A stretch of DNA of 64,000 nt, taken from Cladobotryum mycophilum. Taxonomy: Eukaryota; Ascomycota; Sordariomycetes; Hypocreales; Hypocreaceae. Each line of letters starts with the position of its first letter. Positions within the stretch are counted from its first letter, which is position 1. The position numbers were made by a program, and so were the translations under genes. The DNA is taken from positions 4,526,001 through 4,590,000 of the forward strand of contig JAVFKD010000004.1 of assembly GCA_036429605.1 (NCBI GenBank). Direction: 5' to 3'. Below are positions 22,734 to 34,100 of this stretch, piece by piece. The notes below the pieces were generated by a model. That model had not been told where the DNA came from and did not search any database. It worked only from the letters and a program-made list of their open reading frames with translations.

Positions 22734-24363
22734 CTAACGGTTGAATCGCCTCATCTTGCGACCGTAAGTTGGCGGTAATCCATATGAAGGCGGCATGTCA
22801 TACGAAGGGATGTTGTATGGAGGTGGTCCGTACGCCGAGGTCGTGGACGTGCTGCTTGGGGGTGTCTGGCTGGTGGTGGTTTTGAAGGTTGTGGGTGTTG
22901 GGGATGTGGTGCTGGAGGTTGTGCCGATGGCGTCGGCGGTGGATTGGTAGGAGTTGGTGGAGGTAGAAGTAGAAGTGGAAGTGTAGGTAGAAATTGTGGA
23001 GGTTTTGGAGGTGCTGGGGATGGTGATGGTGGTGCTGGATGTGGAATTATAGACTAATGAAGTGGTTGAGAGGGAGGTTGAGCTTGGGGCATTGGTGGAT
23101 GTATAGTCTGATGATGGATAAGGTGGGTAGTAAGAGCTTTGCGTTGAGATTGGTGCGGCGGATGATTCGTAGCTGGTGGTGCCAGAGGATGAAGCTGTGT
23201 GTGTGAGGGTTGATGAGGATGTGGTGCTGAGAGATGTGCTGGTTGAGGGGATAGGGGTTGAAGTTGAACTATGCGTAGTAGGAAAAGAGGAGTTTGTTAG
23301 TGAGGAAGAGGATGAGAGAGAAGAGGTTGGGGTTGAAGATGGTGTGCAGGACTGCTTGGAGGTAGTGTGACTGCTCGTGGGTACCGAGGTCAGTGCTGAA
23401 GTCGAGAACGAAGCAGATGAAGAACCGGTTGTTACTGGCAGGGCAGATGATTCGGTTGACCCAACCGTGGTGCTGAGCCCTGAAGTAGACACTGAAGACG
23501 AAGATCCGTATGGGGTGGTGACTTGCGAGGAAGAGGTGCTAGAGATGGTGGTGCTTTTGGAAGCAGTCACGGTCTCGGTGATAGTCGACTTGATGGTCGT
23601 CGCTGTAGTTGCCTCTTCTTGGGTGGAAGTGGACGTTTCAGGTGGACCTCTTGGAGCAGTGGTTCCTGGGGACGTGGGATATACCGAGGTAGACGAGGAA
23701 TGCGACGAGCTGGTAATACCCAAGGATGAGGATGAAGACGACGAGGAGGAGGAAGCTCCAGGTATGGCCGAGGAGGTGGTGCTTCCAGACGTGGAGGTGG
23801 TAGTACAGCCGTAGGGGCTAGTGCAAGGTGAAGTAGTAGAGACTGGGAACTGGCTAGATTCTGCCGAGGTGATGGTAGAGCTGCTACTCTTGGGGGTTGT
23901 GGTGGTGGAAGACATCCCAGGGGGCTGGGAGTAGCTTGTGGTTGGCTGACTTGCAGAAGAGGATGTGAATGACGATCCGGGATGACTGGACTGAGAAGTG
24001 CTCGTAGATGATACACTCGTCGTGATGGAAGACGCAATAGTGCTAGGAGTGGTGGTTGAAGTAGGCAAAGTATGCCTAGTAGAAGGCAATGAGGCAGAAG
24101 TACTACTGCCCGAGGATAAAGTCGGGACACACACGCTCACGGCGGAGTAGCATGAGGAAGCACAACCGGTGACCGTCTTTGTCTCAGTGACGGTCACAGT
24201 TCCATCCGTTGCACGAGCAAGGTGGACTCTATTTGTTCCATGTCAGCTACCAAGTTCTCGCTTTTGCGCTTTGGCCCAAGGTAGGTCAGGGGGGCAAGGA
24301 GAGTAGAGGAGGTTTGAAAACTTACCCGACGCCCAGGAGGGCGAGGTACGCTGGCTTAACCAT
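22734..24363 (-). CDS. Ser/Thr-rich mucin-like secreted protein
   Basis: Two exons (24363-24326, 24228-22734; 97-nt intron) encode 510 residues. The intron lies inside the signal peptide (MVKPAYLALLGVG then VHLARA). A short Cys-containing segment TVTGCASSCYSAVSVCVP is followed by about 400 residues almost wholly Ser/Thr with Pro, expected to be densely O-mannosylated. The C-terminus is a Pro/Tyr/Gly-rich segment (repeats of Y-x-P-P-x-Y-G type) ending in a basic RKMRRFNR. There is no hydrophobic GPI tail, so it is likely released or bound to the wall non-covalently. The TVTETKTVTGC start is common in fungal cell-wall and adhesin-type proteins. It is convergent with the ARMT1-like gene, 211 nt away. 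Confidence 0.75.
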
Positions 24364-25857
24364 GATTGAGTTATTGTGAAAACGAGAGTACTAAGTTTTC
24401 TATAAAGCAAAAAGGACGGGTCTAAAAGAGCGACGAGAGAATGTTGTTCAAGGTATCCAACTTGTCCTTTTGGTTGGGTGCACCGTTAATCTTTGGAGTT
24501 CATGGGCTGTTTGCTGCCCTTTTATATGTCGACAGGACGGACAGAAGTTGGGATCTCGATCATCACACAAGCTTAACCAGACGGTTTCCTGGGTGAAAAG
24601 CTTTGTATCGCCATGCATCTTTCCGCGGCCGTGTTTTACAATATCGTATAATGATCTGGCCTTTGCGCTGGCAAACTATCCTCTAGCTGTAGTAGTGTCT
24701 AGTTGCAGTAGTGAGTGGTATATTCAGTTATTCTTAGGTCATGTGAATCAGCATGTCAGTAGTGGCCATATGGAAATATCGGCAACTGCTTATTATCTCT
24801 CCTCCATAACCACTACAGTGGAAAGAATATTGCAAGGAAATAATTCTTCCACCCCCGATGAACTGTAGGAATCCAGCGAACAGGCAAATTCGAGATAACA
24901 CTCCTGAAGGACCTAACATATATGAGACAGTCTGTACCACGAGACACTCCTCCCATCGTCTCCACCGATCGGTACAATTTCCCAAATGAATCCTCGGGTC
25001 TTATTCTTGAGTCAGAAGGGGGTCTCAATTCAGGCCGGACGTTTGCGGCATAATTTCGATCGCGGAGCACAAAACTGCTGCCCCTTGACCAGGCCCGTAT
25101 CGAAGGGTCAACGGCATGATTCCTGCTCCTTTATTGTCATGGCCCAGGTAACACAAAGTGGGATACGTCCATGGACATGTTTCCTGTTTTGTCATGGGCT
25201 TTGATCTCTTGTGTGCCCGCAAAGCGGATAAAGTCTCGCTAACCTCGCACAACCATATCGATGATACAAAAAAAGGTTGTGGTTGGGTAGGACAGTTATG
25301 TGAGTAAGCAACCTGCCGTTGTCGATCGTTGAGATGCCCAGTCTCGATCCCAACGGCCGCGTCGTTGCATCATGCATACACATGTGCACTCAGCCAGCCC
25401 GTTCACTCAAGTTTGCGGTTCTTGGGACTATAGCGACGCAAACGGCGCACCTAATTTGTGCGAAATAGGCATGCTAAGTCGGCTTCAGATCGAAACAGAA
25501 AATGTAAGAAATGAGGAATAATCATAAGAAACCTCCAAGCCATAGAAATGGCATGGCTTGAGATGGATTGATTCTTGGCTCATCTACGGCCATTAATTAA
25601 TACGATACGAAATATGATGAGACACGCAGCAACGTTTACGGATTTGAAGGTGAGACGAAAGTTCTGTTGCACAAGTAGCCATGGCCATGTGAATAAGTGG
25701 TTTCTCGGGATACGCAGTTATTGAGTCGCAAGCTGAGCACAGCATATATTCTGCATCGCAGGTGGGAAGTGAAAGTGTCTCATCGAGAGATGAACTGGCA
25801 TTAACGCGTCTAACGATATTTTTTCTCACCGGCGTTGATCGTGGTCGTTTCCCTCAT
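24364..25857. other. Intergenic, 1.5 kb
   Basis: Contains the promoter of the mucin-like gene and the 3' flank of the superoxide dismutase gene. Several frames of 60-130 codons exist on both strands, but none shows a domain, signal peptide or splice structure worth calling. Confidence 0.5.
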
Positions 25858-26767
25858 TTACATCGAGGCCTTGAGAACCTTGAAGGTATCTTCGCAGCCA
25901 CTAGTGAAACGGCGCTCAGCAGTCTTCCAGTTGATGACCTTCCAGATGTTCTCGACATATGCGGCCTTGCCGTTCAGGTACTGTTTATGTGTCAGGCGGA
26001 TTCATCACGCAAATACGAGGTCTTTGACTCGCTTACCTGCAGGTAGTATGCATGCTCCCACATATCGATACCAAAGATGGGCACCTCGCCACCGACAACG
26101 GGGTCCTGGTCCTTGGTGGTTACGATGCGCAGTCCATGCTGTTCCTTGACCAACCAGCCCCAGCCGCTGCCCTGAATTCCCAACAGGGCCTTGACCACGG
26201 CGGCCTTGAACTCGTCGAAGCTACCCCACGTCTTGTTGATCTCGGCGACCAAGGTCGGTGCGCTCTGAGGGTCGGCATCGGGTGAGCTGGCGGGGCACAG
26301 GTTCTCCCAGAAGAGAGAGTGGTTGATGTGACCACCGCCATTGAACTTGATGGCGGCTTGGAGGGCGATCTGAGAGGGAATATCGTTGGCGGCGATGGAG
26401 GTCGCGTAGGACTTGAGAGCGACATTGAGGTTTGTCACGTATGCCTGGTGGTGTTTGCTGTGATGAAGCTCCATGATTTGCGCCGAGATGCTAGGCTCGA
26501 GAGCCTGAAGGGATCAGACGTCAGCTATCCATGAACCTTGATGGGTAAGCATGAAAAGAAAAGGGCAGTGAGACGTACATCGTAGGCATAGGGCAACGCC
26601 GGGAGGCTAAAAGTACCGACAGACATTTCGGGAGGGTTTGCAGAACCAAACAGAGGCAGTTTCGGCCAGTCGAGAAATGTCTTTGCAAAACGAGGTTGAT
26701 CGGAAGAAGCGTGGGCGAGAGGAGAAATGAGGAGTGCAGAAGTGATGAGGAAGCGTAGGTGTGTCAT
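25858..26767 (-). CDS. Superoxide dismutase [Mn/Fe], with N-terminal signal peptide
   Basis: Three exons (26767-26579, 26504-26037, 25980-25858; introns of 74 and 56 nt) give 259 residues. The enzyme converts superoxide to hydrogen peroxide and oxygen. Known Mn/Fe-SOD features include MELHHSKHHQAYV (first metal His), GGGHINHSLFWENL (second metal His), GSGWGWLV, and the metal signature DMWEHAYYLQ, split by intron 2 immediately after. The N-terminus MTHLRFLITSALLISPLAHASS is a classic secretory signal peptide rather than a mitochondrial transit peptide, and about 40 further residues precede the SOD domain. This predicts an extracellular or wall-associated enzyme, distinct from mitochondrial Sod2. 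It is divergent from the orphan gene at 27318. Confidence 0.85.
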
Positions 26768-27317
26768 GATGAACTTGTCTTGGTCGGTGTGGGGAGAAGA
26801 AGCGGAAGAAGTGGATGATTCACTATCAAGAGAAGGATGATTAGCAAACCAAGACAAAAAGAATAAGATGTATTGATACAAATACAAAGATGGAAGCGTA
26901 GGCATAATCATGGTAGTGAATGCATGGATGGTCAAGTATCTTGATGTATCATTTTTTGGTGGCGGCCGATTTCGTGAGCATTTCCCCTCAAACTTGCTCA
27001 CTCGAGTTTGCCGCATGAGGAAGTGAAGCTGATGGATCCAGGGATCCGATTGGATGGTCTGACAACCTTCTCGTGGCCTTTTATTGGATCCAGGACAACG
27101 AGCAGCGTTAATTTTAGAAGAGCAATCCATGGCTTGGATCCCCTGAATGGTGGTCATTGTCGTTCTGAATCAGTGTGCTGATGGTTGGTGGCTGTATATA
27201 AGACGTGTATGTCCTTGGCCATATTGTCCAGCCTCCAAATTCAAGTCATACACTCTTGCTACTTCTGTTGCTGCTTTCATTGACTTGACCAAAGACAAAA
27301 ACGAATAAGCCATCAAC

Positions 27318-27889
27318 ATGTGCGGTCCCGAGAACACCAACAGGCCTCGAGGAGGTGCGCTGGTCGCCCTTTGTCCTCCAGCACTAGCAGCAACAATGCC
27401 AACGAGCGCCAGCCCTTTCAGCGGCGTCATTCGCGGCGATTTGGCATTTCACACTCCAGGCTTTCCTGGAAGCACAGAAGCGACGCATGCGAGATTGACG
27501 CCGGAGAATGCGCTCGATTTGGGGCAGCTCTCAGACTTGCACATTGTGATCCAGTGAGTTGGTTTGCCCATTGTTTGTCTGGTGTCTGAGCGTTTCATGC
27601 TGACAGCGAGTGACCAAACAGCTCCAGCGGGGACTTGACAAGGAGCGCAGACGAATGCGGCCTCTTCCGCCAGATTTCATTATCCACCATGGCAATGGCC
27701 AGTCCGTCGAGCAGCGCATACTTGGAGCTTCCGCTTGAAAGCCCATTGTCGCTGCAGGTTGGGAATGAGGGCATCATTGGACGGCGCGTTTCGCTGTACT
27801 CGAGGCCCTGTCCCGGGATCAATCGGATGGTAGCTGAGGGGATTGTTGGATTCAACTTTAACGCATCATCGCCCATGTCGTCACTGTAG
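27318..27889 (+). CDS. Small orphan protein, two exons
   Basis: Exons 27318-27553 and 27622-27889 are joined across a 68-nt intron with good signals (GTGAGT donor, GCTGAC branch site, ACAG acceptor), giving 167 residues. The two open frames are in different registers and join only through this intron, which supports a real gene. The start ATG 27318 follows an A-rich leader. Exon 1 begins MCGPENTNRPRGGALVALCP; no signal peptide, domain or family is recognised. The 3' end is uncertain because a GTAGGT sequence overlaps the stop and could start another intron. It is divergent from the superoxide dismutase gene. Confidence 0.5.
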
Positions 27890-28848
27890 GTGACAGACAG
27901 ACAGGCCATCAAGGTCTCCAACACCACGCAAGCTCTGCAGGACAGACGCGTGTTATGTGCGCACCTTGATGGTCAAGAGGAGTTCCATTCCAGGTGGCAT
28001 TTAATTTGATCATGATGGATTGATTGGAGAGCTGGGTGCAGCGCTCCACACGAAAGCACTTACCGGTATGGAGAACTATTAATTGATGCGTACCAATGAC
28101 CCGTCACAGGCAGTGATGGCGGTGATAGTCAAGACACGGATATGATAGGATTGCTTTTAATAGCGTCGATATTTGCAATGAATGAACAATGACAATTGAT
28201 TGATTGATTAATATTTTGTTTTGTTTTGTTTTGCTTACGCGACGATTCGACTGAGATGAAAGAATCTTCAGCCTGTGCCTTCTAAACAAGCCACCTAAGT
28301 CTCTTCGGCTGAATCGGATATTCCGATTGCACCACTGCGGCTGACATTGCATAGGTACCCGGTACGAGTAGATAAGGCGGGCAGCCATGCAAATCGTATA
28401 GACCAATAGAGCCTGTTGTGCAATTGATTAGTTTATTATAGTCAGTTAAGATGGTGGTAATTAAATACCCAAGACGGATAACATTGTCACCAAGTTTAGG
28501 TGCATGGATATTACCCCATGCTCTGGGATGGGAAGTCCGTGATGGAGGCACCAATTCAGCGTCTACCCAGAATCACCTACCCTAGAAATCAACGAACGAG
28601 AGACCCAGCGAGTTCAATGCGCTCCTTATAGTTGTACGTAGATTCTCAGAATGGACAAAACCTAACTTATATTGAATCATCTATATACATGACGGATGTT
28701 TCTCATTGTTCTATCCAATGGGAGCTGGATTTCCAAGATATTTACATAAAATCCCGTCCACAACGCGTCCGCTCACCAACACTACCCTCAGTCACCATTG
28801 ACATCGCTCAGGGCTCACACAAGTAAGTACAGGGCCAAGTTTTCACCT
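27890..28848. other. Intergenic, about 1 kb
   Basis: No gene is supported. Includes an AT-rich stretch with a short ttttg-type repeat at about 28212-28233. Confidence 0.5.
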
Positions 28849-29493
28849 TCAGTACTCATCCCAGTTGATGGCCGAAACGTTCTGGTAGCACTGCAGGTAA
28901 AGAACCCCGTACTTGTCCTTGGGCTCCCCCAGCTCGGCGCACTCGGGGTAGATGACGAAGTTGTCGCTGCAGTCCGGATACGTCTCCCAAAAGTGGCCAA
29001 TCTTGAGAGTAGAAATCTTGCTCTGGGGCTCGGAACAGAGCATCCATCCCATGGGCGCGAGGGTCTTGATGGGCTGAGAGCTGTTGCTGAACATGGGTGT
29101 CTCGCCGTTGCCGTTAATGTCCAGGTAGGCGAGCTGGAGCTCGAGTTCACCCAGGCTGCTGGCCTGATCGTCTTGTCCCAGTCTGACGGTATGAGGGGTA
29201 CCATCGCCGGGCAAGAATGCCTGAAGGGCGGTTTGGCCATGCTCGTATTGCTCCTGGGTGCCATTGGTGTAGAAGACGGTGGCCGTGTTGCCCTCTTCAC
29301 CCACAGCAAGGACGGTGTGACCCGGGCGGATGGACTTGAGCCCGTTGATGTACTTGAACTCGCTGGTCGTGTTGGTCTTGAGATGAGCAACGAGACGTAC
29401 GCCCTGGGACATGGTCGATGGAGGGTACTTTTGCGCAGCGTTGGCCATGGCCACAACTCCGGCAAGACCGACGGCAATGTTGGAAAAGTACAT
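28849..29493 (-). CDS. Small secreted protein (possible DUF7907 family)
   Basis: ATG 29493 is chosen because it opens a signal peptide (MYFSNIAVGLAGVVAMANA, cleavage near residue 20); the longer frame to 29601 lacks one. The product has 214 residues from a single exon. The mature part starts QKYPPSTMSQGVRLVAHL, which resembles fungal secreted proteins grouped as DUF7907, all of unknown function. It has three NxT/S sites and four Cys (LCSEP, PDCSD, PECAE, LQCYQ), probably two disulfides, and acidic composition. The last 45 residues, with EPKDKYGVLYLQCYQNVSA, look like a conserved family end. Secretion is well supported; function is not known. Confidence 0.65.
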   Translation of the reverse strand: MYFSNIAVGLAGVVAMANAAQKYPPSTMSQGVRLVAHLKTNTTSEFKYINGLKSIRPGHTVLAVGEEGNTATVFYTNGTQEQYEHGQTALQAFLPGDGTPHTVRLGQDDQASSLGELELQLAYLDINGNGETPMFSNSSQPIKTLAPMGWMLCSEPQSKISTLKIGHFWETYPDCSDNFVIYPECAELGEPKDKYGVLYLQCYQNVSAINWDEY

Positions 29494-31101
29494 GATGAAT
29501 TGCTGTAGAGATTTTGTAAATATTGATGGAAGGGTTCTAAAATAAAGGTCTTGAAGTTGAGAGTTGGGTGAATCATCCGAGGTCAATAGCAAATCTCTCA
29601 ACCTTTATACTTGCCCGTTGAAGCTTTATCATGCTATAACACAGGTCGTTATAGGGCGACTCTCCTCATCAAGTTGGTATTGTGAAACATTCCGACGGTT
29701 TTAGAATGGACCGTGAGACAAGCCGTTGCTATTTCATTGGTCTTACTCTCTCATAAACCACAACTTGCGTGATGTGCGTATGCACCCCGAGGGCCGAATC
29801 CAACGTCGGGTTGATTCCGCTTGGCGTCTTGCTAGCAATTCCTAGACTTTAAATAAGGGATTGATATTCTAACAAACCATCCGAAAATCCGGCGTCAGCA
29901 TGAAGCCAAAGATAAATCTAACGGAAAGAGGACGTTGGACGATGGAGGTCGGCTAGGCGCACGCATGCGACAACATATCCATACACTACTGTTGTTGCAT
30001 TTGGCCGAGAGTGAGACCTATCATAGACCACGAATGATGGGTTTGCGGGATCCTGAATGGATCCATATAGGACTAAGAGTTACCGCCTCTAGGGAAATCA
30101 ATGGCTTTGTCTCGTAGTTGCAGCCAGCCCACCTAGGTATATATATATAGTGGTTAGGGATGGGTGGGACTCGAGTTGTATCTATACGATGGATCTAATC
30201 AGATGATCTGATAGTCTAAGTTATACTGTTCATCAAACCAGACCAACATCTGGACAATGGATTATTGCATATCACATGCACCACCTATTATAACGAAAAG
30301 ACAACCATGGTGCTGTTGCTACGGTTTGTAGTTTAGGTACCTTGGTGTAGTTACTCTTCAGATAGTCGAGATTAGGGATCCCGGTCCGGGCATAATGGTA
30401 CAAGAAGCCTATGTACTCATTCACAATCAGTACATCAAGATTATTGTATCAATGCAATCGATCAACCCCCCAGATACGAAGAGTTGTCTAGGATCGACAC
30501 GAGCTCTCGAATTCGTGGCTGTCTTTTCGGGATTTTCATAGTGACCCGAGGGCACCTTGCCATGGGTTATTATCATGCGGGGGTGACACCATTTAATCCC
30601 TTCACTTGGCCGATTGGTAGAGGCATGGGAGAGCGAAGCGTTGTTGACATGCAACACGTCCCATACGATGGTAAGGCAGTGGTGCAGGACTCATCACCCC
30701 CGTCATCAATACGACCCCAATACTAATAACCCCTCACTCTTTCATTGAACAGAGACGAATCACCGTACATACCCACATTTTTTGCTGGCACCCTCAGCCA
30801 GCCACAATTTTCTCCCCAATATCTCGACCTCTTGAGGGGAGGGGGTACTATATGTTTGCAAGGCGCCTGGCAATGTGTGTGAGTGTGAATGTAGTCGCCA
30901 GGCCAGGATGCGATGTTGCATTGGCTTTCATCATCGTTGATGCCCAACCGACCATGCCATTAACAAATTACTTAATATATATTTTAATACTTCAATATTG
31001 TCCCTCCATAACTTAAAAGTCATGTCTATTGTGTGTCTAGAAATCACCATACACGAAATTCACCATCACAGCATTGTGTGCGGAAATCAGTAATAGGCTC
31101 A
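29494..31101. other. Intergenic, 1.6 kb, upstream of the first TcB-TcC-type gene
   Basis: No gene is supported. It contains AT-rich DNA with a short TA repeat (about 30137-30150). It marks the boundary between the core-like genes and the Tc locus and holds the promoters of the gene at 28849 (minus) and of the TcB-TcC-type gene. Confidence 0.5.
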
Positions 31102-34100
31102 ATGGACGCAGGCCGGGGCAGCGCCGCCCATGGCGGGCACGGGAACCTCAACGGTGCTGAAAAAGCTCCCGAGACGTCATCGCATCTCCGTCTCAGTCAT
31201 ACCAAGCCTTCTGTGTCTTCTAAGCCAGCCGCCGTTGTTAATGCTGTCACTGGTACTCTCTCTCTCAGTGTCCCAATCTTCACCTCGCCTGGCAGATCCA
31301 ATTTTGGCCCCAACTTGTCTCTCACGTATAACTCCGGCTTGCAGGACGGAGTTTTTGGCCTGGGATGGTCCCTGGATACTGCAAGCGTTACGCGCAAGAC
31401 ATCTCATCAACTACCTCGTTACGGGTATGATGGTGGGGAGGATGAGGACGTATTCGTTCTCTCTGGCACGGATGACTTGGTCCCAGTGTCCCTCATGGAT
31501 GAGGTGCCGAGAGATGACGGCTGGAGGGTTAGAAGGTACTATCCGCGTGTGATGTCCGAGATTGTTAGGGTCGAGCGATGGATGAGTGCTTCTGAAGATG
31601 ATGCGCACTGGCGCGTCACCTCTGGGGACAATATCACGTCGGTCTTTGGTCGCAGCGACGAGAGCCGCGTACTTGAGCCCCCCAACTATACCAACGGAGG
31701 TAGAAAGCGAATCTTCTCGTGGCTAATATCGGACATGTTCGACTCCTGTGGCAACGCCATACACTTTACCTACAAGGCAGAGGACAGCGCAGGGGTCGAT
31801 TCTAGCCAGATGATTTACGAACAAGACAGGCTACCGCAGCAAGCCGGCCAGTCTCAGCGATATCTCAAAAGCATCAAATACGGAAATAGAATCCCAAATC
31901 GGTGCTTAGATACCTGGGCTGTTGACCAGTCTCTTATTCCTGAAAACGGCTGGTTGTTCGAATTGATACTTGACTACGGGGAACACGACAAATTTGCACC
32001 GACGACGGTGGAGACTCAACAGTGGGACCTCCGTAGAGAACCCTTCTCCGAACATAAAAGCGGCTTTGAGGTTCGCACCTACCGCCTGTGCCGGCGTATT
32101 CTCATGTTCCACCACATGCCCGAGCAGTTTGGGGGAGTCTCGGATGTCTTGGTCTCATCTACAGAGTTTGAATATGACGAGTTGACATATGTCGGCGGCG
32201 CTCCTCTGCTGCTGAGTATCACGGAGTGCGGACACGGGCCAGGCCTTGCAGCAGAAAGACTGCCACCAAGATCCTTTGAGTACGCTGAGCCCGAAAAGAA
32301 CATCACTGTCCATATCCCCGAGGAGGCAGACTCCCTCAATATTGCCTATGCTGTCGCCGGCATAGCTGCGGGCAATGCAGAATGGCTGGACCTTGATGGC
32401 GAGGGGTCGTCGGGATTCTTGACTCGCCAGTCTGGTGCGTGGTGGTATCAGCGCAATGAGAGTGCAACGGTTCTCGAGGATGGCAAGTGCCGCTTCAGTC
32501 CGCCTTCCCTAGTGGCACAGATACCACACCTGACATCTGGTAGACTCCACTTCATGGACTTGACGGGGCATGGAAAGACCACCGCCGTTGGTGAAGTGGG
32601 AGACGGCGGGTATTGGCACTCTGAGCGGACTGAGGATGGTAGATGGACCAATCCCCTGCCATTCCTCTCCTTGCCAAAAACCGTGGACCTTCTAGGTGAT
32701 AAGACCTGGATGGCTGATTTGACAGGGAATGGTGTCGCCGATATAATCCACCTCACTGGGGGTGATGGGGGGCCGGGAGAGTGGTACCCGTCCCTGGCGG
32801 CCAGCGGCTTTGGCAACCTACTGAGAATGGCGGCTCCATACTCCCAGCCCGTCCTACTCAGGCCGGATGACCCTCAGTCCTATGTTTACATGGCAGACAT
32901 GACGGGTGATGGCCTGGCTGACCTTGTGCAAATCCGCAATGGTAGCGTAGTCTTTTGGCCGAACCAGGGCTACGGAAGATTCGGGCGTCAGGTCCTTATG
33001 GCAAACCCCCCTGATTGCTGATTTCACGCACGAAAGACTGCGTCTTGCCGACATCAGCGGCTCCGGCACAACGGACCTGTTGTATCTGCCTCCTGGAGGA
33101 GGTGCATGGATATACTACAACAGAGCAGGCAATCGATGGACTGACGCGCAAGAGATTCTGGGGTTTCCGGCGCTTGACAGCCTCGCCTCCGTGAGGGTGA
33201 TGGATCTCCTTGGCCAGGGTACCACATGCCTGTGCTGGTTTGCACCTTGCGTCGCTTCTCCAGTACCCGCAGGCAAAGGCATTCTGCAGTACATCAACTT
33301 GATGAGTGGGAACAACAAACCTGGGCTTCTTCGTCTTCATCAAAATGGAATGGGCCTGCAGACGTGCGTCACATACTCGCCGTCGACTAGGTTCTATCTC
33401 AACGATGAGCGCCTAGGTAATCCCTGGACAACACGCCTCCCATTTCCCGTCCAGTGTGTGGAGAAAATCGAAACCACGGACTTGATAATGCAGTCTACCG
33501 AGACTACAACCTACGCATACCACGATGGCTATTACGATGGGCCCCAGAGAGAATTCCGGGGATTCGCCATGGTGGAGCAGTGGGACACTCAAGAGTTCTC
33601 GACGAGCGATGCTCAATGCGGTGTCTTTCGGACGCCAACCGTACGCTCGAAGCGCTGGTTTCATCTGGGGAGATTCCCTCCAAAGCCGGCAAATATCCAA
33701 GTTCCGGCGCCGTCTGTGATGTTTCTGCGAGAGCCAGACGTCGACGAGCCTACCGCGGACGCATACCGATCACTGAAAGGACATCTGGTATGCGAAGAGG
33801 TCTACAGCGACGACGACTTCCTCCAGCCTGACCCGGCTCCGTACTACCGTCAAGAGCACAATTATCGCGTTATTACCTTGCAGGCTGGTAGTTCCAACAT
33901 CCACAAGACTGGAGTCTATCGTGTTGTGGAGAAGGAACATTTGAACTCCCAGTTGGAACGAGGTGAAGAAGAAAACGCACGCTTAAAGCACGACATGATA
34001 CTGCAGGTAGACGATTACGGCCGCTCAATAAAAATGGCATCAATTTCGTATGGAAGAGAGGCTAGCATGCTGGAACACGCCGGTGACCGAACCAAGCAAC

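Noticed and set aside
23176..23814. Long plus-strand frames (64 and 145 codons) inside the mucin-like gene
   Set aside because: They are antisense shadows of the Ser/Thr-rich repeats and consist of Glu/Val/Asp-rich low complexity.
28798..29508. Plus-strand frame of 236 codons opposite the small secreted protein
   Set aside because: The minus-strand frame has a signal peptide and a plausible family match; the plus frame is a shadow with no features.
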